From positions 310,001-374,000 of the forward strand of contig NZ_JBMSDT010000006.1 of assembly GCF_049445795.1 (NCBI RefSeq): a stretch of DNA of 64,000 bases, given 5' to 3'. The notes beneath the pieces are model-generated. The model searched no databases and was not told the DNA's origin. It worked only from the letters and a program-made list of their open reading frames with translations. The translations under genes and the position numbers were made by a program. This DNA is from Larkinella sp049445795. GTDB taxonomy: Bacteria; Bacteroidota; Bacteroidia; Cytophagales; Spirosomataceae. Each line of letters starts with the position of its first letter. Position 1 is the stretch's first letter. This document shows, piece by piece, positions 1-7,015 of this stretch.

Positions 1-860
1 GCCGAAATGATGTCGCGCAGAAACGAAGCTGCCTGCATCTGCTGGTTGGCGGTTTTCCAATCTTCCACTGAGTAGCCGGACCGATGCGCGTAACGCCGGG
101 CAAACGCGGGAGCCTGCTGATAATCGTGCAGATTGATTTTGATTTCGGTAATGTAACTACGGTTTTTCCCGAGCAACTGCTGCACCGCCGGAATGCTGGC
201 GTAGGCTTTGGTTTTATCGATGGCGGCAACGGATGTTTCAAAAATGCCCGTGACCTCGTACGGCCGGATGACGCCCTCGCTGGTCATGATGCTGACGTAA
301 TCGTGCAGCCGAACGCCCAGTTTCCGGGCCAGTTGGCTCCCGAGCAACAGGGCATTGGGTTGCTGCCGGATGCTTTCCAGGTCACCCTGTCGCATTGTCG
401 ACCGCACATCGAACAGGGCATCTTCGGCCAGAATATCGACCCCCGAAATGGTTCCGTTGGCCTGCGTTGGCCCGTTTCGAAAAAAAACGTTGGCGTTGAC
501 CTGCCGGGTGACGGCCTGCACCATCGGGTCGCGTTGCAGAATGGTTAACCATTGATCCGGGTTGGCGATGTAGTCGGGCGTCGGCTGGGCCTGTTCATGC
601 GTGAGCCGAACGACGGCCTGGGGCCCGAACCACTGGCGTACCAGCGACTGCCGGGGCCGGGGCTCTCCGCTGAACATCCGAACATGGGCCGTCGTACTGA
701 AAGCCAGGTCGGTTTGCAAATCGTTGACCCCCGAAACCAGGCTATTCATGAAAATGTACATCGAAATGCCAAACGTGACGCCCAGCGAAGCCACGACGGT
801 TTGCCGCACCCTTGCGGTCAGGTGTGTCCAGGCAATTTGCGTTAACACGGCGCGTTTCAT
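1..860 (-). CDS. ABC transporter permease, FtsX/MacB type (partial, C-terminus outside window)
   Basis: The start codon is at 860 and the frame stays open to the window edge, so about 286 N-terminal residues are visible. A short cytoplasmic stretch is followed by a first membrane helix at about residues 22-42 with the G-V-T-F-G-I-S pattern typical of FtsX/MacB/LolC-type permeases. A long extracytoplasmic domain of MacB_PCD type follows. The missing part should carry the remaining three helices. The start overlaps the stop of the adaptor gene by four bases (ATGA), making it the last visible gene of an efflux operon. It is inferred to couple ATP hydrolysis to export through the adaptor and TolC-like channel. 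The ATP-binding subunit is not in the window. The substrate is unknown. Confidence 0.8.
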   Translation of the reverse strand, partial: MKRAVLTQIAWTHLTARVRQTVVASLGVTFGISMYIFMNSLVSGVNDLQTDLAFSTTAHVRMFSGEPRPRQSLVRQWFGPQAVVRLTHEQAQPTPDYIANPDQWLTILQRDPMVQAVTRQVNANVFFRNGPTQANGTISGVDILAEDALFDVRSTMRQGDLESIRQQPNALLLGSQLARKLGVRLHDYVSIMTSEGVIRPYEVTGIFETSVAAIDKTKAYASIPAVQQLLGKNRSYITEIKINLHDYQQAPAFARRYAHRSGYSVEDWKTANQQMQAASFLRDIIS

Positions 861-1969
861 ACACTTTGTGCTTTGGGGATGACCGGTACCAATTCGTCCT
901 GCTCGGTGAGTCCCGACCGGATTTCGACCCAGGTATCGCCCCGGATGCCCGCCTGAACGCGCCGTTCGGAGCCGTCGCGGAGCCGCACCCGGTTGTCGTC
1001 CGTGATGTATTCTTTCGGAATGACCAGCGCCCGGGCTTGGCGGGCCACGATGATATTGGCCTGCAACTGCGTCCCGGCAAGCTGGCTGGCCGGGGGGCGT
1101 TTAAAAACCGCATCGACCCGAAACGCCTGTTCTTTGGTATCGAAAGAAGCATAGATCCGGGTGATCGTCGCCGGGTAGATCGTTCCCCGCTGGGTGTTCA
1201 GTTCCACCAATACCGACTGCCCGGCGCGTACTTTCTGCACATCGTCTTCGGTCACAAAAAGGCGGACTTCCAGCGGCCCCGCGCCAATCGTGGCCAGTAC
1301 GTCGCCTTTCCGGACGAGTTCGCCCGGCACTTTCTGGGTCTGGAGCACCCGCCCATCGGCTTCACTGCGTAAGGTGAAATTCCGGTAGTTCTCCTGCTGA
1401 CCGATCCACTGGGCACGGGCCGTTTGCTGCTGATTGTCGAGCGATTGCCGCAGGTTTTGCAAATCATGCTGGGTGGCGAGGTAGTCGGCCCGGGAGGTTG
1501 TATAGGCCAGCTCGGCTCGATCAAAATCGGCGCGGGAGACCGCCTGCGTACGAAGCAGGACTGCGTATCGGTTCCGGTTGACTGAGTCGGTGAGCATTTT
1601 CCGGCGGGCCGCATCAAGCTGCGTTCTCAGCGCAGCCAGTTGGGGCGACTGCTCGGCGGCATTCTGGCGGGCGAGTTCGTAGTTGGCCTGGGCGCTCGTC
1701 AGGTTGGCCCGGGCGCTTTCGTCGGTTATCCGAAACAAGAGTTGACCCCGGCGAACGCTATCGCCATCCTGAATGTATTTATGTTCCAGGTAGCCTTCCA
1801 CCTGGGCCGTCAGCGTATACTGATCGCGGGGCATCAGGGTTCCGGAAGCAAACACGGCGTCGATCACATCACGTCGCTGCGGCTGGGTCACCGTTTCCTG
1901 GCGGCATCCGGTCAATCCGGCCAGCCAACAAAGTCCGAATACGGTAGAAAAAAACGGTTTCATGGTCAT
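857..1969 (-). CDS. Periplasmic adaptor (membrane fusion) lipoprotein, HlyD/RND-MFP family
   Basis: About 370 residues with a lipoprotein signal ending L-T-G-C at residues 19-22. The barrel-sandwich half motif G-Y-L-E-H-K-Y-I-Q-D-G-D-S-V-R-R-G appears near residue 55. A long helical hairpin rich in Ala, Gln and Arg spans about residues 90-190. The second lipoyl half (G-R-V-L-Q-T..G-E-L-V-R-K-G-D) and a beta-barrel domain follow. This is the order of MFP adaptors that bridge an inner-membrane pump to TolC. Two ATG codons lie two codons apart; the upstream one overlaps the TolC stop as ATGA and was chosen for that coupling. It sits between the TolC gene and the ABC permease, indicating a MacA-like role. 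Confidence 0.9.
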   Translation of the reverse strand: MTMKPFFSTVFGLCWLAGLTGCRQETVTQPQRRDVIDAVFASGTLMPRDQYTLTAQVEGYLEHKYIQDGDSVRRGQLLFRITDESARANLTSAQANYELARQNAAEQSPQLAALRTQLDAARRKMLTDSVNRNRYAVLLRTQAVSRADFDRAELAYTTSRADYLATQHDLQNLRQSLDNQQQTARAQWIGQQENYRNFTLRSEADGRVLQTQKVPGELVRKGDVLATIGAGPLEVRLFVTEDDVQKVRAGQSVLVELNTQRGTIYPATITRIYASFDTKEQAFRVDAVFKRPPASQLAGTQLQANIIVARQARALVIPKEYITDDNRVRLRDGSERRVQAGIRGDTWVEIRSGLTEQDELVPVIPKAQSV

Positions 1970-3285
1970 TCAGGTAGTCGTGATGCAAAAACCGCCTGCG
2001 CTGCCTGGTAATCCGCCAGTCGGTTGAGGTAATTCATCTGGGCATTGAGGTAATCACGGAAAGCCGTCTGGTAGGCTTCCAGCCCCACCAGGCCCTGCTC
2101 GAAACGCTGCCGGGTGAGCGTCAGCGTCGATTGGTACAACGCCACTGTGGTGGCAGCCCCGGCAACGGCTTCAGCCCCAAACCGCACCTGACCTTTCAGC
2201 TTCAACTCCGCGAACTGAGCCTGTTGCCGGGTGGTTTCTGCCTGTTTTCGGGCTATTTCAAGATCAATCTGAGCCGCTCGTCGGTTGTTCTGCTGCGAGA
2301 AACCGGTAAACAGGGGCACTTCCAGCCGCAGGCCTATGAGCGAGTTCGGGTTCCAGGCACCTGGTCCGAAACTGAGCCGGAAGCTGTCCTGAAACTGCTG
2401 GTAGCCCAGGCTACCGTAGAGCGACACGCGGGGTACCGCACTCCAACGCTGCTGATCCCAGCGGCTTTGGGCCAATTGGGCCTGTGCTTCAGCCAGCGCG
2501 ATGGCCGGGTCGGACCGAAGTGGCAGGCCGGTTTGGGCGCTATCGGGGAGCAGGCTTTCTGCCGGTTCGGTGAGCTGGGGCGGCTGGTCGGGCGGCAAAC
2601 CCATGAGTTGCCCCAGCGCCCACCGGGCTTCTTCGAGTCGTTGCTGGCTGTCGCGCCAGCTATCCCAGGCCGTCTGACGAATCACTTTCGACTGGTTTCG
2701 TTCCACCGCACTGATGAGCCCCTCGGTCAGTTTTTGCTCCGCCAACCGGTCCAGCGTATCCGAAGCGGTCCGGTTTTCGGCGGCAACCCGGACCGCTTGC
2801 TGGGCGAGCAGTTGCTGGTAATACGCCGACGCCAGGTTTTCGCGCAAGGTTTGCCATACCACATTTCCCTGATGTCTGACCAGTTCCTGGCTAAGCCGGG
2901 CCTGTTGCCGGTTAAACCGGTTCGTCAGGTTGAGCAGATCCACCTGGGCGTTCAGGACAGCGTTGTAGTTGTATTTTTTGCCAAACTGCAGCGGAATCGT
3001 CGTGCCCGGCTGACCAAGAATTTCGCCGGGAACGGGCGTAATCGGCAGATTCAGGTTATTCTGCGCCATACTCGACAACCCTACCTGCGGCAACCGCTGC
3101 CCGTCGGCTGCTTTTCGGGTAACTTCCGCTTTCTGCTGCTCCAACGCCTTGATCCGCAGATCCGGGGCGTGTTGTTGGGCATACTGCCAGACTTCGTCGA
3201 AACGCTGGAAAGACGACTGGGCAATACCGGGCAACGATCCCATTGCAACCAGCCATCCCCCCAGCACAATTCGGTACGTTTTCAT
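1966..3285 (-). CDS. TolC family outer membrane efflux protein
   Basis: About 439 residues. A signal peptide (M-K-T-Y-R-I-V-L-G-G-W..) ends near A-Q-S. Two repeats follow of coiled-coil helices rich in Gln, Ala, Arg and Leu alternating with barrel strands, as in OEP/TolC proteins. The second half holds the recurring F-E-Q-G-L-V-G-L-E-A-Y pattern seen at TolC family ends. The reading frame is open further upstream, but the start at 3285 gives a proper signal peptide and overlaps the upstream DUF2147 stop as ATGA. The protein would form the outer membrane exit duct for the adaptor and permease encoded immediately downstream. Confidence 0.92.
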   Translation of the reverse strand: MKTYRIVLGGWLVAMGSLPGIAQSSFQRFDEVWQYAQQHAPDLRIKALEQQKAEVTRKAADGQRLPQVGLSSMAQNNLNLPITPVPGEILGQPGTTIPLQFGKKYNYNAVLNAQVDLLNLTNRFNRQQARLSQELVRHQGNVVWQTLRENLASAYYQQLLAQQAVRVAAENRTASDTLDRLAEQKLTEGLISAVERNQSKVIRQTAWDSWRDSQQRLEEARWALGQLMGLPPDQPPQLTEPAESLLPDSAQTGLPLRSDPAIALAEAQAQLAQSRWDQQRWSAVPRVSLYGSLGYQQFQDSFRLSFGPGAWNPNSLIGLRLEVPLFTGFSQQNNRRAAQIDLEIARKQAETTRQQAQFAELKLKGQVRFGAEAVAGAATTVALYQSTLTLTRQRFEQGLVGLEAYQTAFRDYLNAQMNYLNRLADYQAAQAVFASRLPE

Positions 3286-3713
3286 GCCCGTTTCCAGGTG
3301 CGGGAGCGCTTGACAATTCCGATCGAACCGGTCAGTTCCAGTTCGTTGTTCGACCGGAGACGCAGGGAGCAATCCACCGTACGCCCTTGTTTGGGGCTGT
3401 ACGTCTTTCCATCGATCCAACTGCCATTTCGGTAGGTCAATCCCCAGAAAACCGTCATTCCCAGCAAAGGTTGCTGGCGTTTGGCCGGATCGGGGTTGTT
3501 TTCATCCCGTTTCGGGCTGCCGTCGGGGTGGTTGGGTTCGGCCATCCAGACGAGCTTGGCCGAGTAGGTAGTCCCGTTCCGGCTTATCTCGTATTTTTGG
3601 TTGCGGTCTTCGCTGTACCACTGGCCCACAATCCGGTCCCCATCGTTCGTTGGCCAGGGCCATCGATTCCATCCAAAAAATAGCAGGGTGGTTAGCATTA
3701 CGATTTTCATCAT
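3282..3713 (-). CDS. DUF2147 family secreted protein
   Basis: About 143 residues from tandem ATG codons at 3713/3710, with a short hydrophobic N-terminus (M-L-T-T-L-L-F-F). The body matches DUF2147: G-Q-W-Y-S-E-D near the start, an internal Y-S-A-K-L-V-W segment, a proline-rich D-P-A-K-R-Q-Q-P-L-L-G-M linker, then W-I-D-G-K-T-Y-S-P-K and a closing R-S-R-T-W-K. DUF2147 proteins are small periplasmic beta proteins without an assigned function. It heads the efflux operon and its stop overlaps the TolC start by four bases, so it is probably co-translated with the pump. A role in efflux is only inferred from position. Confidence 0.85.
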   Translation of the reverse strand: MMKIVMLTTLLFFGWNRWPWPTNDGDRIVGQWYSEDRNQKYEISRNGTTYSAKLVWMAEPNHPDGSPKRDENNPDPAKRQQPLLGMTVFWGLTYRNGSWIDGKTYSPKQGRTVDCSLRLRSNNELELTGSIGIVKRSRTWKRA

Positions 3714-4030
3714 GGCGTATCTGCGTTTGATTATTGACGAGCCAAAGATGGGGCGCAGCCGAACCGGCAAACAGCCGAAATTCAGCGAAGCGGACAAAAT
3801 AAGAAGCCAGCCGTTCATCCCTGGCCGTCGATCCGTTGTCCGGTTTTAGGCGATACGCCGTTCGATTCAAAGGGCGTGCGAAGTGGCTTTTAGGCCTGTT
3901 CAGAGGGCCATTCGTCCGGTTGAGGGCCGGGCTTGTCCGGTTGAGTTGGGTTCGATTCGTCTGAATCCCGCCGAATGCCTAACTTTCCGGCATTTCCGGG
4001 TTTTGGCCTGATCATCTAACCCATCGACCC
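3714..4030. other. Divergent intergenic region between the efflux operon and the LytS/LytTR operon
   Basis: A 317-base spacer with no credible gene. It must carry both divergent promoters, but no clear TAnnTTTG element was found. Its notable content is an 11-base direct repeat described separately, plus a weaker third copy of GTCCGGTT at 3838. Confidence 0.6.
3914..3945 (+). promoter_or_regulatory. Candidate LytTR operator: 11-base direct repeat with 21-base period
   Basis: GTCCGGTTGAG occurs at 3914-3924 and again, exactly, at 3935-3945. LytTR response regulators such as AgrA and ComE are known to bind two short direct repeats about two helical turns (21 bases) apart. The pair lies about 90 bases ahead of a LytS/LytTR operon, so autoregulation is the simplest reading. 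This is inferred, with no binding data. Confidence 0.4.
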
Positions 4031-5095
4031 TTGAAACGACAATTTTTTATTCAACAAAGACTGCCGCTGGCCGTTGCGCTGACCACGGGCCTATTCAGTT
4101 TTTTGCAGCGACTGGTGGGCTTTACGTCAACGGAGTGGCTGAATCTCGGTTACGCCTTTGTGCACAATTTTACCTTCAGTCTGTTGATTTGGTGGCTGAC
4201 CGACTGGCTGGGCAAACACTTCTCCAGGCTACAAAAAGTGGTGCTGGTTTATGTCATTGGTTTTTTGCTCATGTCGATCGTGGCGTATACGGTCAATCAG
4301 TTATCCCAGCAAGCTATCCTGCCAATTCAGCCACCCGGTTTTCGAAATCAGTCACCCCAGGCGGGTGTGGGGAACTATCTGTTACAACTTCAACTGTTAC
4401 GATCGTTCACGCTCATCACGGCCATTCTGCTGATTCACTACACGGTGGAACTCTTCAGCGAAAAACAGCGGATGCAGTTGGAAAACGAACGGCTGAAACA
4501 GGAGAACCTCAACGCGCAACTGGAAGCGATCCGGCAGCAGATCAATCCGCACTTTTTTTTCAATACGCTGAACACGCTGAAAACGCTGGTCAAAAACAAC
4601 CAGCCGGAAGCGTTGCCGTATATTATGCAGCTTTCCAACGTGTTCCGCTATCTGCTGCGGCTCCAGCAGCAGACTTGGGTGACGCTCGACGAGGAGCTTC
4701 AGTTTCTGAAAGCCTATCAGTTTCTGCTCGAAATACGCTTTGCCGACGCTTTACGCATCGAGATTGAGGTGCCGGACGCCTTGTTGTCGACCCCTATTCC
4801 GCCAGCCACGTTGCAATTACTGGTCGAAAATGCCGTCAAACACAACGTCGTTTCGCTGACGCGCCCGTTGCACATCCGCATCCGTCACCAGCCGCCGGAT
4901 GCTTTGTGGGTCGAGAACAACCTTCAGCTCAAACGGACGCCCGAACCGTCCGGTCAATTTGGTTTACACAGCCTCAACAACCGCTATGCGTACCTGGGTG
5001 GACAAGGTATCCAGGTGGAACAAACCGACGACCGGTTTCGGGTCATTCTTCCCCTCATCACCCGCGAATCCACGCATGAAAACGCTCATTATTGA
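4031..5095 (+). CDS. LytS/YehU-type sensor histidine kinase
   Basis: 354 residues. The start is TTG at 4031; no ATG lies nearby in frame. Four membrane helices occupy about residues 10-145. A short coiled coil (E-K-Q-R-M-Q-L-E-N-E-R-L-K-Q-E-N) leads to the His_kinase (PF06580) box Q-I-N-P-H-F-F-F-N-T-L-N, where the His is the expected phosphorylation site. The N box L-V-E-N-A-V-K-H-N and a shortened G box G-L-H-S-L-N-N-R follow. The 3' end overlaps the response regulator gene by 20 bases, so the two are co-transcribed. No separate ligand-binding domain is visible; the signal is likely sensed in the membrane region. Confidence 0.92.
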   Translation: MKRQFFIQQRLPLAVALTTGLFSFLQRLVGFTSTEWLNLGYAFVHNFTFSLLIWWLTDWLGKHFSRLQKVVLVYVIGFLLMSIVAYTVNQLSQQAILPIQPPGFRNQSPQAGVGNYLLQLQLLRSFTLITAILLIHYTVELFSEKQRMQLENERLKQENLNAQLEAIRQQINPHFFFNTLNTLKTLVKNNQPEALPYIMQLSNVFRYLLRLQQQTWVTLDEELQFLKAYQFLLEIRFADALRIEIEVPDALLSTPIPPATLQLLVENAVKHNVVSLTRPLHIRIRHQPPDALWVENNLQLKRTPEPSGQFGLHSLNNRYAYLGGQGIQVEQTDDRFRVILPLITRESTHENAHY

Positions 5096-5837
5096 AGACG
5101 AAGCCAACGCAGCCCATGATCTGGCGGCCATGCTTCAGAAAATCGATCCGACCATCCAGATCTGCGCCTTTCTCGACAGTGTCGAAACCGCCATCGAGTG
5201 GCTGCGCCGGAACACGCCCCCCGACCTGATTTTTATGGATATTCAACTGGCCGACGGCGTGAGTTTCGAAATATTGCGGGAAGTCGAGATCAGCAGCCCG
5301 GTTATTTTCTGTACAGCCTACGATGAGTATGCGCTACAGGCGTTTCGGGTCAACAGCATCGACTATTTACTGAAACCGCTCGAAGAAGCCGACCTTAAAC
5401 GGAGCCTCGACAAACTGGCCTTCCTGCGTCAGCAATTTGGCGACTGGCCCCAAAAGCTGCTCAACTGGTTTAGCCAAAACCGCCCGGCATCCGGCGGAAA
5501 AAGCAGTTTTCTGGTTTCCTTCAAAGGAAAGTTATTCCCGGTTCAGACCCGCGACATTGCCTATTTCATCATCGAAGACAGTTTGTCGTTCCTGATCACG
5601 TTCGACGGGCGCAAACTGCCGCTTTCCCAAACACTGGACGTGATCGAAGAGCAACTCGACCCGCGCCAGTTCTACCGGGCCAACCGCCAGTACATCATTG
5701 CCTTCGAGGCCGTGAAGGAAGTCGAACCGTATTTCGCCCGTAAACTGGCCGTAAAACTGCGGAGCATCAAACCGGAAACGGTGTTCATCAGCCGGGAAAA
5801 ATCCACCAGTTTTTTGCATTGGCTGGAAAACCGCTGA
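5076..5837 (+). CDS. LytTR family response regulator
   Basis: 253 residues from the ATG at 5076, which lies inside the kinase gene. The receiver domain (about 1-120) shows I-I-E-D-E-A, the acceptor Asp in L-I-F-M-D-I-Q-L, the Thr/Ala switch in I-F-C-T-A-Y-D-E-Y-A and the Lys in Y-L-L-K-P-L. The C-terminal LytTR DNA-binding domain (about 145-250) has the conserved F-Y-R-A-N-R-Q-Y-I-I and a final I-S-R-E-K. It is the partner of the upstream LytS-like kinase. The direct repeats at 3914-3945 are candidate binding sites. Confidence 0.93.
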   Translation: MKTLIIEDEANAAHDLAAMLQKIDPTIQICAFLDSVETAIEWLRRNTPPDLIFMDIQLADGVSFEILREVEISSPVIFCTAYDEYALQAFRVNSIDYLLKPLEEADLKRSLDKLAFLRQQFGDWPQKLLNWFSQNRPASGGKSSFLVSFKGKLFPVQTRDIAYFIIEDSLSFLITFDGRKLPLSQTLDVIEEQLDPRQFYRANRQYIIAFEAVKEVEPYFARKLAVKLRSIKPETVFISREKSTSFLHWLENR

Positions 5838-5988
5838 CCGGGAGCGAGGGCATTATTGAGCACCTATACGGGCTCTTTCGCCCCCGAATTTGTCCGTTCC
5901 GGGCAAAATTGGCTTGGGTCGTCGGCCCGTCCGGGCTTTTTTAGCGTAAACTTTTTCGTGAAGAGTAGGACGCTAAATACCTTTTGCC

Positions 5989-6789
5989 ATGCTTATAAAC
6001 GATCATTTGGGGAGTTACCGACTCATTTTTCTCGTCGTTTTCGTCCTGGCGGTCCTGGCCGAGATGATCTGGAACTGGGCCGAAAACCGAAAATTGTACG
6101 AGACCCGCGAAACCTGCTCCAACCTGTTTTTACTGACCGGTTTTGTCCTGACCCGCAAGTTTGTCACGCTGGGCTACCAACTGATTATCCTGGACTTTTT
6201 CTACGGATTGGCGCCCGTTCACCTGCCCGAAACCGGCTGGGTCTGGATCGGTTGTTTTGTACTGGTCGATTTTATGTACTTCTGGTTTCACTTTGCTTCG
6301 CACAAAATCGCCTTTTTCTGGGCATTTCATGTGACCCACCATTCGGCGGAACGCATGAACCTGACCACCAGTTACCGCCTGAACTGGTTGTATTCGCTGT
6401 TCAATGTGTTCTTTTTTGTTCCCTGCGTCCTGCTGGGCTTTAGTCCGTCGATGGTGGTTACCTGTGTCTTTCTCAACATTTTTTATCAATTTTTCCTGCA
6501 TACGGAAGCCATCGGCAAACTTGGTTTCCTGGAAGGGATTCTGAACACTCCGGCGGCCCACCGGGTGCATCACGGCCGGAATGACCGGTACGTGGATAAA
6601 AACCTGGGCGGTTTTCTGCTTATCTGGGATCGGATGATGGGAACGTATGAACCGGAAGGCGAAAAAGTCCGCTATGGCGTCGACGGCGCTTACACGGGCC
6701 CCAATCCGTTTAAACTGCTGTTTGGCGGACTGATTGGGCTATTGCGGCATACCTTCCTGAAGCAACCGGGAAATTCGAATGAATCCTAA
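5989..6789 (+). CDS. Sterol desaturase / fatty acid hydroxylase family membrane enzyme
   Basis: 266 residues with several membrane helices and the di-iron histidine clusters of the FA_hydroxylase superfamily in order: H-F-A-S-H, H-V-T-H-H-S, a separate H in F-F-L-H-T-E, and H-R-V-H-H-G-R-N-D. A closing F-L-L-I-W-D-R-M-M-G-T-Y motif is typical of this family. It should catalyse an oxygen-dependent hydroxylation or desaturation of a lipid in the inner membrane; the substrate cannot be read. It stands alone, followed by a strong terminator at 6862. Confidence 0.88.
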   Translation: MLINDHLGSYRLIFLVVFVLAVLAEMIWNWAENRKLYETRETCSNLFLLTGFVLTRKFVTLGYQLIILDFFYGLAPVHLPETGWVWIGCFVLVDFMYFWFHFASHKIAFFWAFHVTHHSAERMNLTTSYRLNWLYSLFNVFFFVPCVLLGFSPSMVVTCVFLNIFYQFFLHTEAIGKLGFLEGILNTPAAHRVHHGRNDRYVDKNLGGFLLIWDRMMGTYEPEGEKVRYGVDGAYTGPNPFKLLFGGLIGLLRHTFLKQPGNSNES

Positions 6790-6861
6790 ACAACTTTTAG
6801 TATCCGCTTGCTTGTCTTCGTGAAGTAAATCTGTTCATGTATCTATCGTGCTATCCTGAAG

Positions 6862-6887
6862 GCCACCGTTGACGCGGTGGCTTTTTT
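6862..6887 (+). terminator. Rho-independent terminator after the hydroxylase gene
   Basis: A perfect 7-base stem GCCACCG / CGGTGGC with a 6-base loop is followed directly by six T residues. It lies about 70 bases past the hydroxylase stop. Confidence 0.85.
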
Positions 6888-7015
6888 GGTTGCAGTGATT
6901 TTTTCGGGCAATTTCCTGGCCGCTTCGGGTTCCATTTTGTCCGTTTAACGTCTAAACGTGTAGGCCCTTCCACACATTTCCTGTCACTTTGGAACCGTAA
7001 ACGACTTACATTCAT

